A stretch of 64,000 bases of DNA from Astropecten irregularis (lineage: Eukaryota > Echinodermata > Asteroidea > Paxillosida > Astropectinidae). The position numbers and the translations under genes were made by a program. The notes under the pieces are model-generated. The model was not told the DNA's origin. It saw only the letters and a program-made list of their open reading frames with translations, and did no database searches. Below are positions 1-10,900 of the stretch, one piece after another; the first letter of the stretch is position 1; the number at the start of each line of letters is the position of its first letter. The DNA is taken from NCBI GenBank assembly GCA_963971285.1, contig OZ020246.1, positions 22,504,455 through 22,568,454 of the forward strand. Direction: 5' to 3'.

Positions 1-56
1 TAATTTGCATATTATCTATCTCCCGACCAAACATTATTTAATATTCATGATTTATT

Positions 57-237
57 GGATTCGATTCACTCCGCTGACCCCCAGGTAGCTCGGTGGCCGT
101 ATCGGCATCTGCGCTGGTGAGCAAGGGGTCGTGGGTTCGGGTCCCACCTGAGCCAGCATGTGATTTTGTTCACGTGCACTCACAAGCACTGAGTGTAAAG
201 TGCTCATCTATGTCGGTGAAGGGCAAGCCTAATTTGA
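57..237 (+). mobile_element. tRNA-derived SINE-like element, family A
   Basis: The element begins GGATTCGATTCACTCCG, carries a box A-like TAGCTCGGTGG near 88 and a box B-like GGTTCGGGTCC near 136, then runs through GTCGGTGAAGGGCAAGCC to about 237. A second copy at 28597-28800 has the same order of parts. Bases 1-50 look like the 3' tail of another copy (AATTTGCATATTATCTATC, then CCCGACCAAA), so two units seem to lie in tandem. The tRNA part resembles a Leu/Ser-type tRNA but is not a functional gene. Confidence 0.65.
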
Positions 238-309
238 CCCTTGATTACATTAATGAATTCTGCAGCATACGTGCTATAATGTGTTTTCCTATTTCATCAT
301 TAAAAACAG

Positions 310-1363
310 TTAACGTAGATGGATGGGTAGCCGATGGCAGTGATAAAGATCATTGGATTCAGGTTGAGCTCCTGACTACAGCCACCGTCACTGGACTCAT
401 CACTCAAGGCCGTGGGGACGACAACTACCGAGTGACCACGTATCAGGTGGCTGGCAGTGACGATGGCCAGTCCTGGGATTACATGAAATATCCTAATGGG
501 ACAACAGTAGTGGTTAGTTACTTTGATAGATCAAGAGAATTGTGTTTAACTGACCAACCCAACTCCTGGACTGACTCCACGACCCAACTCCCCGATCCAA
601 ATCCCCGACCCAACTCCCCAAGTGACTTCCAGACCCAACTGCCCAACCCAACTCCCAGACTGACTCCCCAACCCAACTCACCGACCCAACTCCCCGACCC
701 AACTCCCCAACTGACTTCCCAACCCAACTCAACGACCTAACTGACCAACCCAACTCCTGGACTGACTCCACGACCCAACTCCCCAACTCCCCCCCCCCAA
801 CTCCCTGACTGACTCCCCGATCCAACTCCCCAACTGACTTCCCGACTCAACTCCCCAACTCAACTCCCGGACTGACTCCCCGACCCAACTCCCTCCCCCA
901 ACTCCCTGACCCAACTCCCCCAACTCCCTGAAACAACCCCCCCCCCCCCCCAACTCCTCCCCCCCCCCTCCCTCGACCCAACGCCCCGACCCAACTTCCC
1001 GGTTTGCGACCCAACTCCCCGAGTTGGGTCGGTTTGCGATCATCGCTAAAGCCCAAATCCATCGCTAAACGGAAAATCGATTGCTACTTTATGTTGCAAT
1101 TTTCAGTTTGGCGATGGATTTGGATTTAAGAAATGATCGCAAAACGTTAGTGAAATCGGCCCAGGCTCTTACTTTTGTAAAAATTATTCATCCGCTATCT
1201 TTTCGGTTTATCATTTTGCATACAGTTCCCCGGTAACACCGATAGGAACAGTCACGTGACCGTCAGATTCCCGACTGCCTTGTACACCATGTTCGTTCGC
1301 ATTCGGCCCATTGAGTGGGTCGCAGATCCAAGTATTCGCTTTGAAGTGCTGGGATGTTACTAA
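310..1363 (+). CDS. F5/8 type C (discoidin) domain protein, 3' end, partial
   Basis: Two exons, 310-512 and 1226-1363 (TAA), give the last 112 residues of a protein whose start lies left of the window or before the repeats at 1-300. The first exon follows an AG at 308-309 and reads GWVADGSDKDHWIQVEL, then TGLITQGRGD and a DGQSWDY stretch. The second begins FPGNTDRNSHVTVRFP and ends with RFEVLGCY and the stop. These are the core strands, the FpGNtD loop and the terminal Cys of an F5/8C domain, which in extracellular proteins binds glycans or phospholipids. The donor after 512 is GTTAGT and the phases match (phase 0). The intron 513-1225 holds a CT-rich minisatellite and a hairpin element. Because the domain is terminal, the protein is probably secreted or a cell-surface lectin-like molecule. 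Which family member it is cannot be told, and a decayed copy is possible, although no frame is broken here. Confidence 0.75.
545..1020. repeat. CCCAACTCC minisatellite
   Basis: An almost uninterrupted C/T/A strand is made of variants of CCCAACTCCC, often followed by CGAC or TGACT, with poly-C runs near 935-970. It lies in the last intron of the F5/8C gene. Open frames seen here on either strand are products of the repeat and not genes. Confidence 0.85.
1026..1162. mobile_element. Hairpin MITE (GCGATCATCGCTAAAG family)
   Basis: Two arms read GCGATCATCGCTAAAGCCC and its near-complement around a short centre. The arms carry the same internal words (CCATCGCTAAACGGAAAAT) as the copy at 6439-6588. 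The right end reads GTGAAATCGGCCC; the left end merges with the minisatellite, where GGGTCGG replaces the full terminus. Confidence 0.7.
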
Positions 1364-2007
1364 ACGGAATCAACTTGGCAATTGCCTGACCATGACCAAC
1401 GCACATTGATCGTCCATATCCATACCATAGTACGTGCACCATGATTGCGTATTGATCGCAACCCTTAGTCTGAGGAGTCCCCATGCCAGACCAAGGTTTA
1501 CGATCATCGCAACTATACAAGTATTCTTGAGTACATTTTTTTTTCACCAAGAACGTCACGCACGCACGCCGCGGATGACATGAAGACGCGATCCAAATTA
1601 CTACGGGTCCAAAATAATTACTTTCATGCAGGGCTAAACACTCTTCGGGATTTTCTCGAAATCAATTTTTCTGCAAAGTAAAATGGCGGCCAGTTGGCTT
1701 GTTTACCAGCAGAGACATCGCGCACCGCACGCTTGTTTGAAAGTATTATTTTAGCGCCCTCTATTGGCTGCGGTGGAGTTATTGGAGGTCAAAATTGGCA
1801 TTAAATAATTATGGCGATTTTAAAAACTCGATAATTAAAATGCGGTCACTGGCGAACAGGAATTAACTCGTTAACAAAGTCAATTGTCTGCACTTATTAG
1901 TCAATTATCATCATGACTGGTAAACAAGCTCAATCATTGTCTACATGCACTCATTAGTCAATGATAATGCAAAGCAGATAATGAGTAGATAATGCAAACA
2001 ATTTAAT

Positions 2008-2201
2008 GCCCTTCAACGACGTAGATATGCACTTCACTAAGTGCCTTTTGAGCATGAACAAAATCATGCGCTGGCTCAGGTGAAATTCGAACCCACGACC
2101 TCCTGCTTACTTGGCATCTGTACTAGTAAGCACGAGGTCGTGAATTTTTCATTTGTGCTCAAAAGGCACTTAGTGGTGTGTTTATCTACGTCGTTGAAGG
2201 G
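2008..2201. mobile_element. Fold-back tRNA-SINE
   Basis: The left arm begins GCCCTTCAACGACGTAGA and the right arm ends TCTACGTCGTTGAAGGGC, an exact complement. Inside are AGTGCCTTTTGAGC and its complement GCTCAAAAGGCACT. The arms meet near a box B-like TTCGAACCCACGACCTCC and its partner GAGGTCGTGAA. It appears to be two family-A SINE fragments in inverted orientation, giving a hairpin of about 190 bp. Confidence 0.7.
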
Positions 2202-2448
2202 CAATCAATTATTTGATTATTACATTATCAAAATCATTTTCACCACTGTAGGTGGCTTATTAATAATCAAAGATATTTATGTAATCATGTAAATTTATTG
2301 ATGTCTATACCCATTAGTTAATAATTATGTAATCATCAAATTATACTCATCTGTGGATGATATTAATCATTTCAATTTATACATGTCTATACTCATTAGT
2401 TAATCTTCATTGTTTATTATCTATACTCAATGGTTGGTATCATTACTA

Positions 2449-2709
2449 AGGTAATTTCATACTTGTCAGAGAAACGGCTTTTGTCCCGAGAAACATGGGA
2501 AAACATAAAAAATATATTCAGTCATCTGTGAAATTTCCAGTCTCAAACGGTGCCCACTTTTCGAAAAAACGGCCACAGTATTTTTAAATCTTAACAGGAG
2601 TTGGAATCTTTCTGAGATCAACTTTGTTTTTGGTCATTGGTTTTAATCTTTCAGGCAGAAATTTTTTAACGGTATGTTTCTACCATCACCAGCTTAAAAC
2701 CCTGTACCT
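2449..2709 (-). mobile_element. TTAA-type MITE, internally deleted
   Basis: The left end GGTAATTTCATACTTG and the right end GTACCT followed by TTAG match the family termini with decay. Internal words AAATTTCCAGTCTCAAACGG and TTCTACCATCACC are shared with the copy at 3979-4335. It is about 100 bp shorter than full copies. Confidence 0.6.
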
Positions 2710-3274
2710 TTAGTCATTTAAATGCATTAATATCTACACTGCTGATCATCAGAGACATTATTTTATGCCATCCCTTCTAAGCCCTTTTCATAATAGATAC
2801 CGGTATTGGCCAATGAAACTGTCCCGAATTGTGTAACGTCGTAAGAATCTGGGGCCAATCTCTGAGAAAAATAAATCACTTTAGTTTGATAGATTTTGAA
2901 ATAATTATACCTGAATATACCAAAATTAGCAGTTTTCGTAAAATTTACGATTCAATTTTTCGATTCCCATGATTTTTATTCGACCCAAATTGTGTGACAT
3001 TACATGCAACCCGTATCATGGCGGTTTGAACCAATCAGCTTGGAAATGATCATTTGGTCAGGTGGCTGTAGCAAAGATGGCGGCGCCCATGATTGAGTGC
3101 GATTCGTGACAGTCTGTGAGCAGATCAATGCACTTTAAGAACGATGAACAACAGAGAACACAAATTACAGTATTCACCGTTTCTTACACGAAATCGGCAT
3201 GTGATTCTCACTCTGTAACATCATCGGGAGATGATCTGGAAAACCAGAGCTCAAATTAATTATATTTTTTATTT

Positions 3275-3386
3275 AATGCTTGAGTTTAGGAGGGCTTGAC
3301 GTTTCGATCCGAGTAAGATCTTTCTCAAAGGCCTTTGAGAAAGATCTTGCTAGTATCTAAACGTCAGACCATCCTTTAACTCCAGG
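3275..3386. mobile_element. Hairpin element (AGATCTTGCTAG family)
   Basis: A stem-loop has arms containing AGGAGGGCTTGACGTTT and its near-complement, with the central AAGATCTTTCTCAAAGGCCT palindrome. The stretch after it (TGATGAGCAGTTTGCAG) is also found after the related hairpins at 29884 and 63830, so the repeat unit continues beyond the stem. Confidence 0.6.
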
Positions 3387-3978
3387 CGTGATTATTCTGG
3401 TTGATGAGCAGTTTGCAGCTGCAGTTTATTACTTGAAGGCCAAGTTTATCTAAATTCAAAAGACCACGTAGCCAACATCTACATAGAGCAAAGTCAATTA
3501 TATCTATACATATTTATTCAGTAGATAATTACTTTATAAAAGAGATAAATGTCTATCTAAAAAAAAACCTATTTATTTAATGTTTATGTAAAAAATCATC
3601 GTCTATATTCTATATCTAATAATACTAATCATCAAAATCATTTGTCTGTACGCATTACACAACAATGCTTAAAAGTCGGTGACGGGGGAAGTCTAATTTG
3701 CATATTATCTATTTCCCGACCAAAAGTTATTTAATATTCATCATTATATGTCTATACTCATAAGTTATACTACTAGACAATAATATCAAAGTCATTCGTA
3801 TCTGCTCTTATTTGTCACTCAAACATAATATATAATCAAAGCCATGCATAATAGTAAAATTAATCATCAAAGTCATTCTTGATTAACACCGTTTTGGTCA
3901 TGAGCCTGTTGCAGGTAGGCCTACATCATGTGCAAAACATTGTGCGGCATGTTCGTAATACGCCGTTTGTCTATTTAA

Positions 3979-4335
3979 AGGTAATATCATACTTTGGTTT
4001 TTATCAAAGAAATACAGATTCATAGGCAAAAATATCAAGACAGATACAGGAACAGTCATCTGTGAACATTTCAGTCCCATACGGTGCAAACATTTTGAGA
4101 AAACAGTGAAAAACGGCCACAGTATTTCTTAATTTTTTTCTCTTTTATTTTTGATCTTTTAAAAGATCAAAAAGATTTTCGGTCGTTGTTTTACTAATTT
4201 CTGGATAAATATACTATTTCAGGTGGAAACATTTTAACGGTATGTTTCTACCATCACCATCTTCATACACTGTAAGTTATACGTAAATTTGTGAACATTT
4301 CTGTTTTGGTTTCTTACGAAAGTATGATAGTACCT
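3979..4335 (-). mobile_element. TTAA-type MITE, full length (357 bp)
   Basis: It begins AGGTAATATCATACTTTGGT directly after TTAA (3975-3978) and ends with the inverted terminus AGTATGATAGTACCT directly before TTAA (4336-4339). It contains the family's GATCTTTTAAAAGATC palindrome and has no coding capacity. Confidence 0.85.
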
Positions 4336-4917
4336 TTAAGTTGGCTAGTGGAAAGAGAATGACCGGGCAGTTATGTTGGAACTTGACGCATAATTCCTTA
4401 AAGTTTTTCGTCACATTTCAATCAGCATTCATGTCTGAATGTTCGTTCATTTTGTTTAAGTCATGCGGACTGATTTTGTCAAATGAAAATAAATAGATCA
4501 ATCATAAAGATGCAGGATGGACTTTATACTGAAGAGTCAGAGACAATTCTTTGTACAACTGAGCTTGTGTTGAAGGTCACCCCCTGGCCTGTTTAAATAG
4601 TAATCCGCCCGGGCGGAATAGCAGGCCCCTAATTTGTTTTTTTACTCATGTCCTAAATGCACTTCCGTAGTAAAGGGACATTTCGGGGTTGTTTTTCTTG
4701 GGGCAACAGACAACAAATTGAAAAGAATTGGGTAGATGAGGGCTCAAACTACCATTTACAGTATTGCATCCAAAACTGAGAGACTCCTAGATGAGGTTTT
4801 TTGAACTGTGAAGTCGGGGGATTTTACACTAAGGTCAATGGCAGTTCATTTAAAGCCAGAGCCGTACTGTGCAAAGCTTGTAAATAGCGCCCTCTATTTT
4901 ATCTGTCATTAAGCAAG

Positions 4918-7900
4918 ATGGCGGCCACCGGCTCTATGATGGAAGTTCTGGAATCGAGGATTAAATTGATCGAAGATCACGTATTTGGCAGTGAACGTAA
5001 CCAAACTGACGATACAGAGAATGCTGAGGTAATGCTTTCCCCAAATAAACCGTCTGATTGTGCACTCTTGCTTGGAAACACGAGAAAAATTCTTGATAAC
5101 CTACTGCTGTGTTACTCCAAATTCATAGTCCAAGCTCAATTAAAATTAAAATGATTAATGGAATAATGCCATCCATTGGATTGGCATTGTATTTGTACAT
5201 CATGTAGGGCGCCTCTGTGTACTGAGTGCTAGTACTATCTACTATTTACTAATCTAGTCTACATGTAGGCCTACTCTGAGGCCAATTTCATAGAGCTGAT
5301 TAAGCACACATGTACGTTAGTGATCGTGTGCCACTATGCTTGCACAGTACATGTAATGACCAGTAGGCAGTAATAGTCTATAGATCAGCACGGAGTGACG
5401 TCATTCCAAGTCCAATTCGCCGACCTTGGAGCAGATGAAAACAATGCATTAAGTTGTACAGGCTTAAGACAAAAAGCTGCCAGAATTGTTTAATCTTAGT
5501 ACAGGGTACTTCAAAGAAGGATATTGTCTGGGGAAAAACTATGACTCAACAATGAAAGTCATACAGAATACAATTTCTGCTTCTTTACAAAAATATTCGA
5601 AAAACAATTCTCTACGGCGGGCGGTTTGTGCATGATTTGTCTGTAGTTTGCGCCGGTTTGCGCCATCTACACGTTAGTTTTCATCGGTTGTCATTCAAGT
5701 TATGAGAATAAAAGTACCCGGATGTCCGCGCTGATCTATAATAAAGCAAGGGAGGCGTCGGCCAGTTCAGCTGCAATTTTATTTTACTTTTAAGATACCT
5801 CGCGTATGCACAGCTGTCAAAGTTTGACACTGTTACTAGTGCACTGTGCATTCAATGATATCTGAAAAGTGAGGTTTACTTAAAATTTCAGTGCTCATAC
5901 TTGAAATAAACAGACAAAGACCCTACATGCATTTGTGCATCACAAGAGTTAAAAATGGTGCATTGCATGAGCGAGCGTCAGTATGTTAGTCTTTCTTGAC
6001 ATACCTCGTAACCTTGGTAACCTTCAGCATTATTTCCTTGTTTCCTTTCCTCCCAGTTGGTGACATCTCTGTGTGGTGTGAAGCAGTCCTTGGCCGGACT
6101 TTCAGCAGGGAAAGAGCGTGTTCAGGCTCTCTGGAAAAGATGTAAGTTCACCCACATGGAGTGGACCCTTGTCTTGCATAACCTGGATGTTGAGAGTATC
6201 ATACAAAATATTGACCCTTCCAGCCTGTCAATCAAACTGTGCGCATTGACTAATTGGAAGACGCCCATTAATCAGGTGATCACAAAAGCCTTGGTCAAAC
6301 TCGGTCACATTCAGTATGTAAAACACACGCACGGGCGGGGCTTAAGAGCAAAGCCGCAACGGTCCATTCAGGGCTCGAATTTTCATGAAAAAAAGCACTG
6401 GACAGCAGGTCTAGTAAATGAAGCATTTTACTAGACCAGGGGCCGATTTCACTAACGCTTTGCAATCATCGCTAAAGCCCAAATCCATCGCTAAACGGAA
6501 AATCGATCGCTACTTTGCATAGCAATTTTCCGTTTAGCGATGGATTTGGGCTTTACGATGATCGCAAAGTGTTAGTGAAATCGACCCCTGGACCTTTTTC
6601 ACTAGACCTGTATGTGGCATTCATGTACATAGGAAAACAGTAATTGTTGATTGTGTCCAAAATGATCAATTTAGGCACCATTTTAATTGTGCAAGGAAAA
6701 CAAAATCACTAGACAGCCGGACTAGTGCAGTACACTCTTTACTAGACCGACACTGAAATCACTAGACTCGGTCCACGGTCTAGTGGATATTTCGAGCCCT
6801 GTCCATTGCTCAAATACCTAGATCTTCATTGGACTTCATTGGCTTGGTCATGTTGGCCCTTAGTAAATTTTGAAGTTCAAATTTGGATTTTCCAATGAAA
6901 GTGCCACTTACAGTTTGTAAAGCTTGATCAAGCAGTCCCATTAGGATTCATTCTAAGCAGGGACTTTGCACATTGCAAGAAATAAGTAAGTGACTAGCCA
7001 CTGGTGCTGTGGATCGGTCATTGTACAGGGAGATCCTTATTCACAAACTTATATAATACAGAAAGAGCTTAAGTTTATATGATGTATGGGGAGTTGGGGA
7101 CTCTGGGGTTAATAACATGTTTGATGAATGTTTCACTGCACCCAGTTAAGGGGTAAATTTGTAATGCAGGCATGCAACTTTTCCTCGGATCAGCCGATTT
7201 TCTCTTTTTTCACTTCACAATGTGCCATTTCTGCCAAAACTTCACATTTTGCCATTAAAAAGTGAAAAACAATGTACAAAGTGTGGTAAAGATTGGTATT
7301 TCCTCTTTTTTTTGGAAAGTCCAAGTTGCATGCCTGGTAATGGTGTCCGTGTCAATTGACGAAACCAGCAGTGCATTGATATACTATGATTCCCAGTTGA
7401 AATTGTCGTGCATTGCACTGCATCCCATACTGAGGAACTAAGAAATTGTATGAACTGGTATACAAGTAGACATACATGTGTACAAGTAGGGCCAACTATT
7501 AAAACTTTAAATGTTGATACACACATGTACACACCACTTCGTTTTTAACAGACTGACAAGGCAGTCTTTTCTATTGGCCCTGTATTTTAATACAGTCCCA
7601 TAGACTAAGCATACAATTGGCCGTTGGAGGACAATAATGGTCTCATTGCTGTTCCTTTATCATCTTGTCTTCGGTCCTAATACAAATGACATGTTTACAC
7701 AAAGACATGTTTGTTTTACAAACTGTCTGAGGACAAGGCATTGTCTATTCTATTGTTTTTTAACTACCTATACGTTGCACGTCCATGGAGCTTATAACTC
7801 TATGGTATGTCCAAGAACAAATTTGAACAAAAGAAGTCTGAGGACAAGAAAGGTTTCAAAGGTGTTCTTTTATCTTCTTGTCCCTGGTCCTAATACAAGA

Positions 7901-10900
7901 CACGTACATTGCTAACCTGCCGACCCTATTTTCTGAAATTGCAGTGGATGAGTTGAACAGCAACCTTGACCCGGAGCTTGCTAACAAGATGACTCTATCT
8001 GAGGATGCTAAAGCTGACATCATACTCGCAGGTATTAATCATGCCACTTCATCGACAAAGATACTGACCTTTAATTTGTTGAGCGCATGTTTCATGGTAT
8101 TCAACTACTTCATGATTTAATCAAGGGGAGAAAATGAACATTTTGTGTAGTGTACGAGACTTACGAGAAAAAACTAAACCCCAAAGATTGACACAACTAA
8201 TACATGTAGTGTTGTATAAATGAGAATACAATCATGTCAATCATGTCAATGGTTGACCCAACTTAGGTTTGTATAAGAGAGAGGTTGATGCGCAGAAAGA
8301 ATTGTCTTCCCTCTCTGCAAAATATTTCTTTTCCTAGTTTTTTTGTGCACATTGCAAATGCCTTTGGCCAAAATGGGTTACCACGGCCCGCCAAAATTTG
8401 ATTAAACTGTTCGTGCAAAGTCATAAACAGTTTCCCTGGGGTGCAATTCGGACTGAAACTTCATTGTTTAAAGATTTTTGTATAGGTCTTTAGACTTGTG
8501 TCATCGGCCCTTTACCAAACTTTAAAAAAAAATCCATTAGGGTTCTTATACTATGGTGACAATACAGTCTGGTCAGAACTGTTTGCGGTCTCCTCCGCTG
8601 TTTCATGACCTGTTCGGCTAGCACAGGTAGAACCAAGTTAACTTTATGTGTGTGGTTTCCGTCATTGACAGAGGAAGAGCAGCTGAAAACAGTCGCAGGT
8701 TTGCTAGAGCGCCTTCAGACCATGAAAGGCACAATGGACAGTGAACACACCAAAGGTACATGTACATGTATTACTCCAAAAGCCTGTCAGGTTCTGAACT
8801 GCAACAACATTTAGGGGAGGGAACAGTGTTGGGGGACGGGATGTCATAATTTTATCACCTGTTTGTGTAACCTTTCCAAGAAGATAACCTGTGAAGGTCA
8901 TGGCCAAAATGTAGACATAAAAAGTTGAGTAATTCTCTTCCCTGAAGTCAGTCAATTCACAATAGCAAAGGAAGCTGCCTTGATCTCCCCCACCTAACAA
9001 ATGATACACTAATGTAATCAAACTTCAAATGAGCTTTAGTTTATAAATAAACACCGTCACCAAGCAATATTTTTCAAATTATGTACTTTCCTTCTCTTTA
9101 TGTTTTAAATGTGTCTGACTGAATGCGTTTAAAGAAAAAGCTGTTGCAAAGTCCAATCTAGGCTAGAAATGACTCAAAAGCCATAATGCTAGATTTGAGA
9201 TTTGTGTCTCTTCTTTTTAAAGGTAGTATCATACTTTGGTAAGAGACCAAAACAGAAATGTTCACAGAATTACATATAACTTTCAGGGTATGAAGATGAT
9301 GCTAGTAGAAACCTACTGTTAAAGTTTTTCCGCCTGAAATGGTGTATTTATCAAAAAAATAGTAAACCAACGACAAAAAATCTTTTTGATCTTTTAAAAG
9401 ATCAAAAATAAAAGAGAAAAGACTTAAGAAATTCTGTGGCCGTTTTTCACAATTTTCTCAAAAAGTGGGCATGGTATGGGACTGAAATTTTCACAGATGA
9501 CTGTTATTGTATCTTCCTTCATATTTTTGCCCAAGAATCTGTACTTCTTTGACAAAAACCAAAGTATGATACTACCTTTAAGCTTGAATTATACAACTTC
9601 TCAAAATGTCACAAGACAAGATACATAGACGACAAAGTTCACTACAGCCCGAGTAGTCAGAGTAGTCATCATAAATACGAAATGAAGGCAAAACATTAAT
9701 GAACTTCTCAACCATATATTTTTGATTGATTTGCCGTACCTAGGAACACCAGCATCCCAAGACAAACTGCAGCCGCTTGTCACATTACAAGTAGAGCAGA
9801 AGGTAAGAGTAAGATTTCTGAGTCCTTGCTTTCACATGCGTGTCATGATCGCCCACATGCGATGAATTGCATACCCTCAACCACCAAAAGCACTTCTCTT
9901 TGTTGGACTTTGGTTTTGGAAAAGGCAAAAAAATGTACATTTCCTCTCAGCCAGGGCACCGAGAGTCAGAATTACGATGAAAATATAAACACTGCTTTAC
10001 CGTGGTCAAGGATAAAACTTGGGTTTGTAAAACAATTGCCTTGTACATACAAAACAAAAGTAAACTCAACGAAAACTGTGTAGTAAACAATACAAAAGTC
10101 ATAACGTTATGTAAGAAAAAATGGTGGCAATTTGTCAGAACTTATATAACGTGATTGGTCAATTTGTCAAGGGGCGTGGCCTAGTGGATCGATGTATTCG
10201 TTGTAAATGTTGTTGGTTCTTGTTGTCATGAGAATGTTCTGTTGGTTGTTTTATTTCAGGAACATTCTGACAGGCAAAGCCAAGAGGTTGTGCAGCTCCT
10301 GGAGGCCTACAATAAGATCGTATCCTTTCATTCTTCTCATTTCACATTTGGATGTGCATTAATTGTGTGCATATGTGTTTTAGATTTAGACTTTCATCTG
10401 TGTCTCTCTCCACCCACAAAATGGCAGCAAGATAAAATTGATGCAAACGTTAAGTTGAGATTGAAAATGGAGATTTCTTTCAATGTCATTGAAAAGTAAA
10501 GTACACAAAATTTACTGGAGCGGGATTCGAACCAGCGACCCCCAGAATATCGCACCAGCACAGGCAGCACTCTTACCAACTGAACTATTCAGCCCTATGT
10601 TGGTGGTGTCCATAATAGTAAATTATCTTTGAAAAGTGAACAAAGAAAAATTGACTGGAGCGGGATTCGATCCGGGTACCTCCTGAATACTGTACAGGTG
10701 CTCTACCAACTGAGCCATCCATTCAATTAGTTTCCCATGTGGTTATTTGATGATTAAGTCAAATGAAATGTGATGGATTTAAGATTTGTCTTTTTTGAAA
10801 GGTGGTTTTCCATTGCACTCGATAATGAATATTTGTTAACTGCAATGGAGTTAGTGAGCTGACAGAATGCTGAGAATAATACTATTGATAACAAATGAAA

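Larger units (their letters stand above)
1364..4917. other. Intergenic repeat-rich DNA
   Basis: This is the spacer between the F5/8C gene stop and the DCTN3 start. It contains a fold-back tRNA-like element (2008-2201), two TTAA-type MITEs (2449-2709 and 3979-4335), a hairpin element (3275-3386) and a SINE-A tail near 3685-3750. The short sequence AAGATGGCGGCGCCCATGA at about 3074 looks like a YY1/start context but is followed by a stop after few codons. I see no convincing gene. Confidence 0.7.

Noticed and set aside
93..740. A 215-codon open frame through the first SINE, the F5/8C exon and the minisatellite
   Set aside because: Only the part 310-512 is domain-like; the front is a tRNA-derived repeat and the back is the CCCAACTCC array, and a donor plus a matching second exon explain the domain.
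514..1062. Several minus-strand open frames rich in Gly, Val, Ser and Trp
   Set aside because: They are readings of the minisatellite and have repeat composition only.
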